Below, in pieces: positions 16,155 through 26,136 of a DNA stretch of 64,000 bases; position 1 is the first letter of the stretch, and each line of letters begins with the position of its first letter. The notes below the pieces were generated by a model. The model worked only from the letters and a program-made list of their open reading frames with translations. It was not told the DNA's origin and did no database searches. The stretch comes from FEN-1139 sp038207155 (lineage in GTDB: Bacteria > Myxococcota_A > Polyangia > Polyangiales > Polyangiaceae), in assembly GCA_038207155.1 (NCBI GenBank), contig JBBRAB010000011.1, positions 62,001 through 126,000 of the forward strand, written 5' to 3'. The translations under genes and the position numbers were made by a program.

Positions 16155-18389
16155 TTAGTAACGACCACCGCCGCCACCGGGACGACCGCCGCCACCGGGA
16201 CGACCGCCGCGATCACCGCCCGGCCCGCCACGCGACGGGGTTCCACCCTGCTCGCGGGCGCGCTGGATGCGCTCGGCCGCTCGCTCACCCTCTTCCCCTT
16301 CGGGAAGCGGGAGTAGCTCACGACGTGACAGGCGCACGCGACCTTCACGGTCGACGCTGATCACCTTCACCTCGAGCTCATCGCCGTCCTTGAGAACATC
16401 CCCGGGAGACTCCACGCGGTCGTGCGAGATCTCGGAGACGTGCAGCAAGGCCTCGGTGTTCGGCATAATCTCGATGAACGCACCGAAATCGACGACGCGA
16501 CGGACAGTGCCCTTGTAGACCTTACCCACCTCGGGCTCCGCCGTCAGACCGCGGATGATGTCGAGCGCGCGCTTGACCGCTTCCGGATCCGAACCAGCCA
16601 CAGCCACCGTGCCGTCATCATTGACGTCGACGGAGCAACCCGTCTGATCGATGATGCCCTTGATGGTCTTGCCGCCGGGGCCGATCACGATGCGGATCTG
16701 CTCGGGCTTGACCTTAACGGTCGTGATGCGCGGCGCCCACTGATTGATCTCAGTGCGTGCGCTCGGCAGCACTGCCAGCATCTTCTCAAGGATGTGGAGA
16801 CGACCTTCACGAGCCTGATCCAGGGCGCGCTCAAGGATCTCACGGGAAAGCCCGGCGACCTTGATGTCCATCTGAATCGCGGTCACGCCGCGAGCGGTTC
16901 CACAGACCTTGAAGTCCATGTCGCCGAGGTGGTCTTCGTCGCCCAGGATGTCACTGAGAATGGCAACCTTGTCACCCTCCTTGATGAGGCCCATCGCGAT
17001 ACCGGCAACCGGCTGCTTGAGCGGCACGCCACAGTCCATCATGCTGAGGGTGGCGCCGCACACGGTCGCCATCGAGCTCGAACCGTTGGACTCGAGCACC
17101 TCGCCCACGACGCGAATCGTGTAGGGGAACTCTTCGTGCGACGGCAGCATGCGAACGAGGGCGCGTTCAGCCAACGCCCCGTGACCGATCTCACGTCGAC
17201 CTGGACCGCGCATCGGCTTGGTCTCACCCGTCGAGAAGGGCGGGAAGTTGTAATGCAGCATGAACTGCTTGTAGCTCTCGCCGATCAGGGCATCGATCTT
17301 CTGCTCATCGCCGGAAGTACCGAGCGTGGCAGTGCCGATCACCTGGGTCTCGCCACGTTGAAACAGCGCCGAGCCGTGAACGCGAGGGAGGAAACCCACC
17401 TCACAGGTGATCGGACGAATCGTGCGAGTGTCACGTCCGTCGATGCGGACGCCCTCGTCGAGCACCATGCCGCGAACGACGTCGGACTTGACGTGCTCGT
17501 ACTCGCCCTTGATCATCTTCTGCTGCGCAGCGAACGAGTCGCCGAGCTCAGCCGAAAGCGTGGCGTCGAGCTCAGCCGAGATCTGGTGATACGCGTCGTA
17601 GCGCGCTTTTTTCACCTTGATCATGCTGGCATCACGCAGCTTTCTGCTGGTGAGCTCCGAGATGCGCGACTTGATCGAGTCAGCGAGCACTGGCACCGAG
17701 AACGCGCGCTTCGGCCTGCCAACGGCCTGACGAAGACGGTCAATCAGGTCCAGCAGCGGCTGCGACTCACGGTGCGCGAACATCAGAGCATCGATCAGGT
17801 CGCGCTCGGACGCCTCAGCCGCCCCGCCCTCCACCATCATGATGGCGTCGCGGCTAACGGCAACCACCAGGTCAATGTCGGACTGCTTGATCTGCTCGAA
17901 GGTCGGGTACGCCAAAAACTCGCCGCCGATTCGGACGACGCGGATACCGACGATCGGGCCATCCCACGGGATGTCCGAAATGTGGAGAGCCGCGCTGGCG
18001 GCCGTCACGGCGAGCACGTCAGTCGGGTTGAGCTTGTCCGAACTGAGCACGGTCGCGATGACCTGCGTGTCCTTCTTGTACCCCTTCGGGAAGAGCGGAC
18101 GCAACGGGCGATCCATCAAACGCGACGTCAGGGTCTCGCCGTCGCGGAGGCGCCCCTCACGCTTGAAGAATCCGCCGGGGATCTTACCGGCAGCGTAGGT
18201 CTTCTCGACGTACTCGCAGGTGAGCGGGAAAAAGTCGAGTCCCGGACGTTCTTCGGTCGAAACGGCCGTGACAAGCACGACGCTCTCGCCGAAACGGATC
18301 AGGATCGAGCCGTGCGCTTGCTTGGCAAGCCGCCCAGTCTCAATGGTGAGCGGACGCCCACCAATCAGAATAGTTTCGTTGACGAACAT
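16155..18389 (-). CDS. pnp: Polyribonucleotide nucleotidyltransferase (PNPase)
   Basis: Phosphorolytic 3'-to-5' exoribonuclease (744 aa) of RNA decay. Domains in order: RNase PH-like domain 1 (about 1-230), helical linker, catalytic RNase PH-like domain 2 (about 310-545, with the DILGDEDHLGDMDFK catalytic block), KH domain with VIGPGGKTIKGII near 563, and S1 domain with GTVRRVVDFGAFIEIMP near 620. After S1 the protein ends in an Arg/Gly-rich tail (about 712-744) with RGG-like repeats encoded by an 18-bp tandem repeat. ATG at 18389 has TAGGAG 9 bases upstream. It follows rpsO on the same strand, the classic rpsO-pnp order. A 700-codon open frame on the opposite strand is a GC-rich shadow. Confidence 0.97.
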   Translation of the reverse strand: MFVNETILIGGRPLTIETGRLAKQAHGSILIRFGESVVLVTAVSTEERPGLDFFPLTCEYVEKTYAAGKIPGGFFKREGRLRDGETLTSRLMDRPLRPLFPKGYKKDTQVIATVLSSDKLNPTDVLAVTAASAALHISDIPWDGPIVGIRVVRIGGEFLAYPTFEQIKQSDIDLVVAVSRDAIMMVEGGAAEASERDLIDALMFAHRESQPLLDLIDRLRQAVGRPKRAFSVPVLADSIKSRISELTSRKLRDASMIKVKKARYDAYHQISAELDATLSAELGDSFAAQQKMIKGEYEHVKSDVVRGMVLDEGVRIDGRDTRTIRPITCEVGFLPRVHGSALFQRGETQVIGTATLGTSGDEQKIDALIGESYKQFMLHYNFPPFSTGETKPMRGPGRREIGHGALAERALVRMLPSHEEFPYTIRVVGEVLESNGSSSMATVCGATLSMMDCGVPLKQPVAGIAMGLIKEGDKVAILSDILGDEDHLGDMDFKVCGTARGVTAIQMDIKVAGLSREILERALDQAREGRLHILEKMLAVLPSARTEINQWAPRITTVKVKPEQIRIVIGPGGKTIKGIIDQTGCSVDVNDDGTVAVAGSDPEAVKRALDIIRGLTAEPEVGKVYKGTVRRVVDFGAFIEIMPNTEALLHVSEISHDRVESPGDVLKDGDELEVKVISVDREGRVRLSRRELLPLPEGEEGERAAERIQRAREQGGTPSRGGPGGDRGGRPGGGGRPGGGGGRY

Positions 18390-18413
18390 GGCAAAGCGCT
18401 CCTAGGCGCTAAC

Positions 18414-18430
18414 GGCCGCTGCGCGCGGCC
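18414..18430 (-). other. Hairpin in rpsO-pnp intercistronic region
   Basis: GGCCGC (18414-18419) pairs with GCGGCC (18425-18430) around TGCGC, just upstream of the pnp ribosome-binding site. In enterobacteria a hairpin at this place is the RNase III site through which PNPase limits its own synthesis; the same role here is inference. Confidence 0.3.
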
Positions 18431-18577
18431 TGGCGCGAATACGGGCACTTTGCCTTCAGCCTCGGTCGCCATGCGCGACCCACCGGAGTCACGCTCGCCA
18501 AACGAAGTTGAAGCGACGCTGCGCCGTAATCGGGTTCAGTGAACTCAAACGGTGTTGGGGCCCCCCCCTCCACCCAC

Positions 18578-18847
18578 TTACTTGCGCAAGCTGAGCGCTG
18601 ACACGATCTTGCGATATCGCGCCATATCCGCCTTCTTCAAGTAATCTAGAAGGCGACGACGACGACCGACCAGCTTGAGCAGGCCGCGACGGGAGTGGAA
18701 GTCCTTCTTGTGCAGCTTGAAGTGACCCGTCAGGTATTCGATACGCTGACTCAGTAGAGCAATCTGTACTTCGGGGGAGCCCGTGTCCGTCTCGTGTAGG
18801 CGGTGCGTGGAAATGGTTTCGGTCCTGGCTCCCAGATCTTGCGGCAT
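18578..18847 (-). CDS. rpsO: 30S ribosomal protein S15
   Basis: Primary 16S rRNA-binding protein (89 aa) of the small-subunit platform. The whole length matches S15: HETDTGSPEVQIALLSQRI, LTGHFKLHKKDFHSRRGLLKLVGRRRRLLDYL, and the closing RYRKIVSALSLRK. ATG at 18847 has GAGGAA 7 bases upstream. The gene is 188 bp upstream of pnp on the same strand, and about 200 bp downstream of ptsI, which leaves room for its own promoter. No truB or rbfA is adjacent. Confidence 0.98.
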   Translation of the reverse strand: MPQDLGARTETISTHRLHETDTGSPEVQIALLSQRIEYLTGHFKLHKKDFHSRRGLLKLVGRRRRLLDYLKKADMARYRKIVSALSLRK

Positions 18848-19045
18848 TGACTTGTTCCTCGGTTTTCGGCTGGCGGAGTATACGCGTGCTCAGCTTCCGG
18901 TCAACCCACCGCAGCCCATCTTACGACCGATGAGCCGAACTAGTGAACTGAACTGCGGCCTCGTAACCGATCGTGCCAACTTGGCCAAACGACCGGCACT
19001 CCCAGATACCAGCTACTGCCGGGCAGTCCTAGCAGAATTCCAACG

Positions 19046-20851
19046 CTAGTGGGAACGATCATGGGTCGGAGCTGCATCGAGCAGATCCGCGAAGTAGGGC
19101 GCGTAGGCCTCGGTGACCATCCGCTCCACGTCTTCGGCGGTCTTGCAGTCGAGCGCCTCTTCAGCCATCTGCTCGATCTCGGCCAGATCCACGCGGCTAA
19201 TGGCCTCTTTCATCTCAGGAATCGCGGAACTCTCCAAACTGAGCTCACGGACGCCGAGGCCCAGGAGCAACAGGACAGCGAGAGGATCACTGGCCATCGC
19301 CCCACACACTGTCACCGGGCGCGCATGGCGCTGCCCCGCTTTGACGGTATGCGCAATCATCCGCAGTACCGCAGGATCAAACGGAGTCGCCAGGTGAGCC
19401 AACTCTGGACGACTGCGATCCACGGCCAGCGCGTACTGAACGAGATCGTTGGTCCCAATACTGAGAAACGCGGCCTCGTGAGCCAACTCGTTGGCCATGA
19501 TGACCGCCGAGGGCACCTCCACCATGCAGCCAAACGGAATGAAGGCGGCTCTGGGGATGGAGCGAGCGTCGAGTTCATCGATGGCTTGGTACAGCAGTCG
19601 ATGGGACGCCCTGAGCTCAGAGACAGTCGCAATCATCGGGACCATGATTTGCAGACGACCGTGAGCCGAGGCTCGAACCATGGCGCGTAGTTGCGTCAAG
19701 AACAGCTCGGGCATCGCCAGCCCCACGCGTACTGCGCGCATGCCCAATGCGGGATTCGGTCCCGCCGGCATGGCCACGCTGGGAGCGAGTTTGTCGTTAC
19801 CAAGGTCGAAAGTCCGCAGGGTCACCGGCAGCGGAGCAACCGCTTCCACGACGCGCCTGTAAACCTCGTACTGCTCATCCTCGTTGGGCAAATCCGGACG
19901 ATCGACAAACAGAAACTCTGTGCGATAAAGGCCGATTCCTTCAGCGCCGTGGGCGAGTGCCACGTCCGCTTCGGAAGCAAATTCGATATTGGCGCGCAGC
20001 GAAATGTGCACGCCGCAGCGCGTGGTTGCGGGGCGATCCCGCAGTTCCCGCAGTTCGCGCGTGAGGTTTGTGTAGCGCTCGGCGCGACCACGAGCCGCGT
20101 CCAGCATTTCAGCCGAGGGCGAGGAGATGACTCGGCCGCGCAGACCGTCGACGATCAGCAGATCGCCAGTGCCGATCCGCTCGACGGCTGCGGTCGCTCC
20201 GACTACCGCCGGGATTTCGAGGGCACGCGCTACGATTGAGGTGTGCGAGGTGCGTGTTCCGACTTCCGTGACGAGAGCCGCCACTCGCTCGCGGGACAGT
20301 CCGGCCGTCTCCGCGGGCGACAGGTCGTGAGCCACCAGCACCACCGGCGGCCCGCTGTCAGGCAGCACGATTCTGGCGCCGTGCCCCACCAACACACTCA
20401 AAATGCGGTCACCAACGAACTGAACGTCGTGGCTGCGCTCAGACAAATACGGATCCGGCGCGGCCGCTAGCTGCGCTGCCATCTGCTCGACGGCCATGTC
20501 CAGCGCCCACTCAGCACAGACCCGGTCGACAAGAATTCGACGCTCTACCTCATCCCGCAGGGTCTCGTCCTGAACCATCAAGACGTAGGCCTGGAGTACG
20601 GACGCCTCCACCGCGTTGCCGGTGGCACGCGCGGCCACCTCATTGAGCTCGCTGGCGGCGCGTGCCACCGCGTCGCGATAGCGTGCCACCTCATCGTCAG
20701 CCTGGTGCGAGCCAATCCGCCGACGAACGACGCCTGGACGCCGAGTCTCAATGACGAGCGCAGGCCCAATCGCCAAGCCCGGCGATCCCGCAATTCCGTC
20801 CAGTTGAGCGGAAGCACGACGCCAAGTTCGAGACGAATGGTCTTCAGTCAC
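19046..20851 (-). CDS. ptsI: PTS enzyme I (phosphoenolpyruvate-protein phosphotransferase)
   Basis: First phosphotransfer enzyme of the PEP-dependent phosphotransferase system; it moves phosphate from PEP to HPr. Visible: the phospho-His motif TRTSHTSIVARALEIPAVVG with His near residue 201, the PEP-binding barrel with DLGNDKLAPS and GTNDLVQYALAVDR, and the active Cys in CGAMASD near residue 513. About 601 aa. The GTG at 20851 is preferred because GGGAGGGAG lies about 10 bases upstream, inside the end of ptsH; a TTG at 20872 would overlap ptsH and lacks a ribosome-binding site. It carries no fused HPr, GAF or EIIA domain, so it looks like a plain EI. Last gene of the ptsN-hprK-rapZ-ptsH-ptsI run. 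Confidence 0.95.
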   Translation of the reverse strand: MTEDHSSRTWRRASAQLDGIAGSPGLAIGPALVIETRRPGVVRRRIGSHQADDEVARYRDAVARAASELNEVAARATGNAVEASVLQAYVLMVQDETLRDEVERRILVDRVCAEWALDMAVEQMAAQLAAAPDPYLSERSHDVQFVGDRILSVLVGHGARIVLPDSGPPVVLVAHDLSPAETAGLSRERVAALVTEVGTRTSHTSIVARALEIPAVVGATAAVERIGTGDLLIVDGLRGRVISSPSAEMLDAARGRAERYTNLTRELRELRDRPATTRCGVHISLRANIEFASEADVALAHGAEGIGLYRTEFLFVDRPDLPNEDEQYEVYRRVVEAVAPLPVTLRTFDLGNDKLAPSVAMPAGPNPALGMRAVRVGLAMPELFLTQLRAMVRASAHGRLQIMVPMIATVSELRASHRLLYQAIDELDARSIPRAAFIPFGCMVEVPSAVIMANELAHEAAFLSIGTNDLVQYALAVDRSRPELAHLATPFDPAVLRMIAHTVKAGQRHARPVTVCGAMASDPLAVLLLLGLGVRELSLESSAIPEMKEAISRVDLAEIEQMAEEALDCKTAEDVERMVTEAYAPYFADLLDAAPTHDRSH

Positions 20852-20855
20852 GCGT

Positions 20856-21134
20856 TTACTCTCCCTCCCCAAAGCGGTCGTCGATCAGCTCACCCAGGGC
20901 AGATACGGCCGCCTCGGACTGCTCGCCCGTTGCCACCACGTGGAGCGTTGTCCCCTGGGCACCGCACAGCAGAAGCACTCCCATAACGCTCTTGGCGTTC
21001 GCCTCTTGATCGTCCCGACGCACCCATATCTCGCAGGGAAACCGCGACGCGAGAGAAACGAGCTTCGTAGCGGCTCGGGCATGTAGCCCAAGTCGATTTT
21101 TCACCAAAAATGCGCCTGTCGTCGAGCCACTCAT
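20856..21134 (-). CDS. ptsH: HPr phosphocarrier protein
   Basis: Phosphocarrier (92 aa) that receives phosphate from EI on a histidine. NRLGLHARAATKLV holds the phospho-His (His18) and AKSVMGVLLL holds Ser49 at the position phosphorylated by HPr kinase. Both sites are intact, which fits the HprK gene two genes upstream. The first four bases overlap the rapZ stop (ATGA), a sign of translational coupling. Whether it serves transport or only regulation depends on EII genes, none of which are in the window. Confidence 0.96.
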   Translation of the reverse strand: MSGSTTGAFLVKNRLGLHARAATKLVSLASRFPCEIWVRRDDQEANAKSVMGVLLLCGAQGTTLHVVATGEQSEAAVSALGELIDDRFGEGE

Positions 21135-22104
21135 GACTGCCCTCCAGCTCCTCGGGCCCCGCCACCAAGTACGTCGATCTCGCTGGAACGACCCTCAAGC
21201 TGACGATCTCGAAGAATGTCCCGGTGTACGATTTCGACTGACATATTCGTTGCGCTTCGTAGCCCTTTGGCCAGCTCCTCACTCACGGCGACCGAACGAT
21301 GGCGCCCACCGGTGCACCCCACCGCCAGCGTCAGGTAGCTCTTGCCCTCGCGTTCGTAGCGCGGCAGGCAGAACTCAAGCAGAGACAGCGCTCGCGAGAG
21401 ATACTCTCGCCCCTCGGCGGACTCGAGAACGTAGTCGCGAACCGCTGGATCAGTGCCAACCTGATCCCGCAGCTGATCGACGAAATAGGGATTGTCGAGA
21501 AAGCGAACGTCCAGCACCACGTCAGCGTCCACGGGCACCCCGTATTTGAACCCAAAGGACACCATGCGCGTCCTCATGCTCGGCTGACGTTCAGCGCCCG
21601 GGCCAAACAGCGCCACTACCCGACGACGGAGTTCGTGGACGCTCAACCCCGTCGTATCAACGACGTTTGTGGCGCGTGCGCGCAGCGAGGCAAGACGCTC
21701 GCGTTCAGCACGAATTCCCTCGAGGACGGCGGGCGCCTCGCGTTCAGCACCCTTTTGATCGCTCGCAGCCGTGAGCGGATGGGGACGGCGAGTGCTGCCA
21801 AACCGTCGTAGGAGCGCTTCGTCGCTAGCGTCCAAGAAAACAACCGCAACCTCGTACGCGCCGGAGGCTCGCAGTGCATCGACCACCGCCGGAGCCTGCG
21901 CGAAAAAAGTGCCGACGCGGACATCAATGCCAAGTGCCACCCGGTGCACCCCTTGAGCCGCGAGCGCTGCCAGTGTCGACTCGACCACCGGAGTGGGGAG
22001 ATTGTCGACGCAGAAAAACCCCAGATCCTCGAGGGTCGCCACCACGGTAGAGCGCCCTGCCCCACTCAATCCGGTGACCACCACCAGCGAGCAAGTGGGT
22101 TCGC

Positions 22105-22108
<4 letters not shown>
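21131..22108 (-). CDS. rapZ: RapZ-family nucleotide-binding protein
   Basis: RapZ/YvcJ family protein (325 aa). In E. coli RapZ is an RNase E adaptor for a small RNA that controls glmS; in other phyla the role is unclear. Visible: N-terminal P-loop GLSGAGRST (residues 13-21) with Arg instead of the usual Lys, followed by LEDLGFFCVDNLPTPV, the central FLDASDEALLRRF, and the C-terminal sugar-binding block GCTGGRHRSVAVSEELA. It overlaps hprK and ptsH by 4 bp each, so the three are probably translated together. The Arg-type P-loop also occurs in actinobacterial homologues, so it need not mean loss of activity. Confidence 0.93.
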
Positions 22109-23193
<1,085 letters not shown>

Positions 23194-23203
23194 GCCGACT
23201 CCT

Positions 23204-23671
23204 TCAGGAAGGTTCGTCGTGGGAAAGCGCGAGCCGCAGCGCGCTCTTGGCGTCCATGCAGTCGAGCAGACCGCTGCGCGTGCCCGCGTCGCGCAGCAGC
23301 CGCGATATCCTTGCCAGGGTACGCAAGTGTTCGCCCGTGGCCTTCCGCGGTCCAACCACACCGAAAACGATGCGGACGGGCGATCCATCAATCGAGTCGA
23401 ACGCTAGGCCACGAGGACAGAGCAGCAGTGCTGCAGCCTGCGTTGCTGCGTCGTCCGTGGAGGCGTGGGGAATCGCCACGCCCTCCCCGATACCGGTACT
23501 CTGCAGCTGTTCACGATCAAACAGCAACTGGTACACGATCGAGCCTTTAACCCCAAGCGATGGTGCCAGCAGGGCACCCAGCTCACGAAGAGCGGTTTCC
23601 TTGTCGACAATGCGCGAGCCATCGCAGTCCACTACAATCCGTTCTTCGCTCAGGATCTCGCTGATTCGCAT
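23204..23671 (-). CDS. ptsN: PTS IIA-Ntr-like protein
   Basis: Fructose/mannitol-type EIIA domain alone (155 aa), of the PtsN type that links the phosphorelay to nitrogen, potassium or envelope control in proteobacteria. The phospho-His is His69 in GIGEGVAIPHAS, and FDSIDGSPVRIVFGVVGPR and HLRTLARISRLLRD follow in family order. ATG at 23671 has GAGG 6 bases upstream. It lies between hpf and hprK, the usual place for ptsN in an rpoN locus. Confidence 0.92.
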   Translation of the reverse strand: MRISEILSEERIVVDCDGSRIVDKETALRELGALLAPSLGVKGSIVYQLLFDREQLQSTGIGEGVAIPHASTDDAATQAAALLLCPRGLAFDSIDGSPVRIVFGVVGPRKATGEHLRTLARISRLLRDAGTRSGLLDCMDAKSALRLALSHDEPS

Positions 23672-23714
23672 GGGAAGCCTCAGTCAGTATCGGGGAGTGC
23701 CAGCGGGGCAGTAG

Positions 23715-24068
23715 CTACTTCCGATCGGCCTTCTCTGCCAGGTCGGGGAGGGACGTCTTGAGGCTTTCCCCGCTTCTGCGGTTCTTGGCCACTTTCTCCC
23801 CCTTGCTGGCACTAATCTGTCGCTCGAGCTTGTCGACGACGGCATCGAGACATGCGTACATCTCTTCGCCGACCGCTTTCGCCTCTACGTGCTGTTTTCC
23901 GCTAGACAGCTGTACTTCGGCGACGTGCTCCTGTTTCTCTATTGAAAGAGTCACCTTCGCCGTGGTCGGTTGCATGAAGTGCTTTTCCAAACGCGAGAGT
24001 TTGTCCTTCGCGTAGCTCTTCAGGGATTCGGTCGCGTCCATGTGGCGGAAGGTGGTGTTGACGTCCAT
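23715..24068 (-). CDS. hpf: Ribosome hibernation promoting factor
   Basis: Short-type HPF/RaiA protein (117 aa) that binds the decoding site of idle ribosomes. MDVNTTFRHMDATESLKSYAKDKLSRLEKHF and the VTLSIEKQEHVAEVQLSS strands are family-typical. The C-terminal 35 residues are Lys/Ser-rich and charged and lack the dimerisation domain of long HPF. ATG at 24068 has AGGAGG 5 bases upstream, one of the strongest ribosome-binding sites in the window, and a perfect 8-bp hairpin sits 25 bases upstream of the start. Gene order rpoN-hpf-ptsN is conserved in many proteobacteria. Confidence 0.93.
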   Translation of the reverse strand: MDVNTTFRHMDATESLKSYAKDKLSRLEKHFMQPTTAKVTLSIEKQEHVAEVQLSSGKQHVEAKAVGEEMYACLDAVVDKLERQISASKGEKVAKNRRSGESLKTSLPDLAEKADRK

Positions 24069-24092
24069 GTGACCTCCTGATCTCTATCCAAG

Positions 24093-24117
24093 CTCCCCAC
24101 AAGATCTAAGTGGGGAG
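24093..24117 (-). promoter_or_regulatory. 5' leader hairpin upstream of hpf
   Basis: CTCCCCAC (24093-24100) pairs perfectly with GTGGGGAG (24110-24117) around a 9-base loop that contains the palindrome AGATCT. It sits in the leader just upstream of the strong hpf ribosome-binding site, with no T run after it, so it is better explained as an mRNA structure or operator than as a terminator. Confidence 0.35.
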
Positions 24118-24352
24118 ACACCGGCGCCGCGTGCGAAGTCACTCGGCGCTGGAACTCTGGTGCATCGGGGCGCCGTTGGCGACTCCCGTTGCACATTGGA
24201 ACTAACGTCCAATCTCGACAAAACCTTCCGCCCTGTCAGCGAAAGTTTCTGGGAGATTTCAGCGAGATAGTCGTTCGCTCGGAACCGGCTTCCCCGACCC
24301 GTCGGGGCAGAGCCACTCGAGACGAACCTTGGGGGAAATCGGTCAGTGCGGG

Positions 24353-25972
24353 TCAGAACGGCCTCTTGCGTTTCGATGATGCAAGTATACCCAACATCTC
24401 ACGATACTTGGCGACAGTTCGACGAGCGATGCGAATTCCCTCTCGGGCCTGGAGCAGCTCGACGATCGCTTGGTCGCTGAGTGGATCGAGCTTGTCTTCG
24501 TCATCGATCAGCTTCTTGATCCCCTGCTTGACGCTCTCGCTGGCGATGTTGTCCTCGCCGGCCGATACACGCTGAATGCTGGAGTTGAAGAAGTACTTGA
24601 GCTCGAACAGCCCCTGGGGGGTGTGCACGTATTTTCCCGTGGTGACGCGCGAAATGGTCGATTCGTGCATTCCCAGTTTGGCCGCGACGTCCCGCAGAAT
24701 CATGGGGCGTAGAAAACTGCTGCCTCGCTCGAAGAAATCACGCTGCATCGCGATGATACAATACACCACGCGGATGATCGTACGGCGGCGCTGGTCAATC
24801 GCCCGAATTAACCAAGTTGCGCTGCGCAGCTTTTCCTCGACGAATTGTTTCGCCTTTGGGTCGCCCTCCATGCGCTTGAGCATCTGCGGATTGATGAACA
24901 ACCGCTCGAGCCCCTTGTCGTTGTCGACCACCGCCCAGTGCTTGGTCGTATCGGTCAACTCAGCCAGGTACTCCTCCTGCTCGCGTGAGAGGCCACGCTT
25001 GTCCTCGGCTCCGAGCAACTCGTGGTGGTCGGCCGGGTCACTCTCAGTGACATCGGAACGCCGTACGACGTAAACATCTGGTGTGATGCCGATGCTCCGC
25101 TCGTCCTGGTCAAAGAACTCGCGCGCGGGGCGGCTCTCCAGCTTCTGAATCTCCTTGGCCGCGTCGTAGACGTCTTCCAAGGTGATCTTCAGATCGCGGG
25201 CGATCGCCTGATAGTTGTGCTTCTCGAGGTTCTGGAGGTGTCGGTCGATGATACTGAGCTCGACCTCGTCGTAACCAAAGGCCTTGCCCTGGATCAGCAG
25301 GCATTCCCGCAAGTCGCGGGAAGCGACCCCCAGCGGGTCGAAACTCTGCATTATTTCGAGCACCAGCGGGGCGTCATCCGGGTGAAGCCCCGAGTCCAGC
25401 GCCAAGTCCTCAATGCTGAGGTCAGGGGTCCGCAGCCCGTCGGGACGCTCAACCCCCGAGAGATCGAGGTAGCCACGCTCATCGAGATTGCCGATCACCT
25501 CCTCGGCAAATGACCGCTCTTCATCCGTGAAATCGCTCATTTGGAGCTGCCACAGCAGATGATCCTGCAGGCTCCGCGGCTTGGTCAGATTCTGCTCGAT
25601 CGGCGGGAGTTCCTCGAATCCGGCGCGAGAGGCGCCGCTCGACTGCTGGAGAGTCCGATTCTCGAGGAACTTCTCCCAGTCGACCTCGCGAACGGCCTTC
25701 TCGTCGACCCTCGCGGGTGCTGACGCTTCGATCAGGCGGTTGTAGTCCCGCTCGGCAGTCTGCTCGGTGGCCGCACTGCGGTCCGACGAGCCCGTCGGCG
25801 CACGCCCGTCGGATTCATCGGAGGAAACTAGCGGATTGCTGTCGATCTCGCGCCGGACTTCCTCCACCAACTCGAACCGGGACAGCTGCAGCAGCCGAAT
25901 GGCCTGCTGTAGCTGCGGCGTCATGACGAGCTTTTGCTCGAGTCGAAGTGACGCCGTCTGTTTGAGTTCCAT
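24353..25972 (-). CDS. rpoN: RNA polymerase sigma-54 factor
   Basis: Alternative sigma factor (539 aa) that recognises -24/-12 promoters and needs enhancer-binding ATPases. Visible: N-terminal Gln/Leu-rich activator region (LRLEQKLVMTPQLQQAIRLLQLSR), an acidic linker (about 50-110), the core-binding domain with SLQDHLLWQLQMSDFTDEE, the helix-turn-helix segment (LGMHESTISRVTTGKYVHTPQG), and the RpoN box ARRTVAKYRE at about 516-525. ATG at 25972 begins the conserved region 1, although its ribosome-binding site is weak. It lies 164 bp downstream of lptB and 284 bp upstream of hpf. A matching sigma-54 promoter is proposed at 34416. Confidence 0.97.
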   Translation of the reverse strand: MELKQTASLRLEQKLVMTPQLQQAIRLLQLSRFELVEEVRREIDSNPLVSSDESDGRAPTGSSDRSAATEQTAERDYNRLIEASAPARVDEKAVREVDWEKFLENRTLQQSSGASRAGFEELPPIEQNLTKPRSLQDHLLWQLQMSDFTDEERSFAEEVIGNLDERGYLDLSGVERPDGLRTPDLSIEDLALDSGLHPDDAPLVLEIMQSFDPLGVASRDLRECLLIQGKAFGYDEVELSIIDRHLQNLEKHNYQAIARDLKITLEDVYDAAKEIQKLESRPAREFFDQDERSIGITPDVYVVRRSDVTESDPADHHELLGAEDKRGLSREQEEYLAELTDTTKHWAVVDNDKGLERLFINPQMLKRMEGDPKAKQFVEEKLRSATWLIRAIDQRRRTIIRVVYCIIAMQRDFFERGSSFLRPMILRDVAAKLGMHESTISRVTTGKYVHTPQGLFELKYFFNSSIQRVSAGEDNIASESVKQGIKKLIDDEDKLDPLSDQAIVELLQAREGIRIARRTVAKYREMLGILASSKRKRPF

Positions 25973-26136
25973 CGTTTTGCGACCCCGAGCCTAGATCTTG
26001 CTACGGAGCCCGAGGTTACCACCCTCTGACGCCAACCGTAAAAAAAGAAATGAAGTGGCTCCGGGCGCCATAGACCGACCGTCTGGTCCCTGGCGGGCAT
26101 TCAGCCGCAGGGACCCCTCCCCCGCATTCTTGCGCC

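Noticed and set aside
16422..18542. 706-codon open frame opposite pnp
   Set aside because: It mirrors pnp across almost its full length, has no recognisable domain and its composition (Arg/Leu/His-rich) is that of a GC-rich antisense shadow.
24292..24307. Hairpin CCCCGAC/GTCGGGG after rpoN
   Set aside because: A short perfect stem with a 2-base loop and no T run; not enough to call a terminator.
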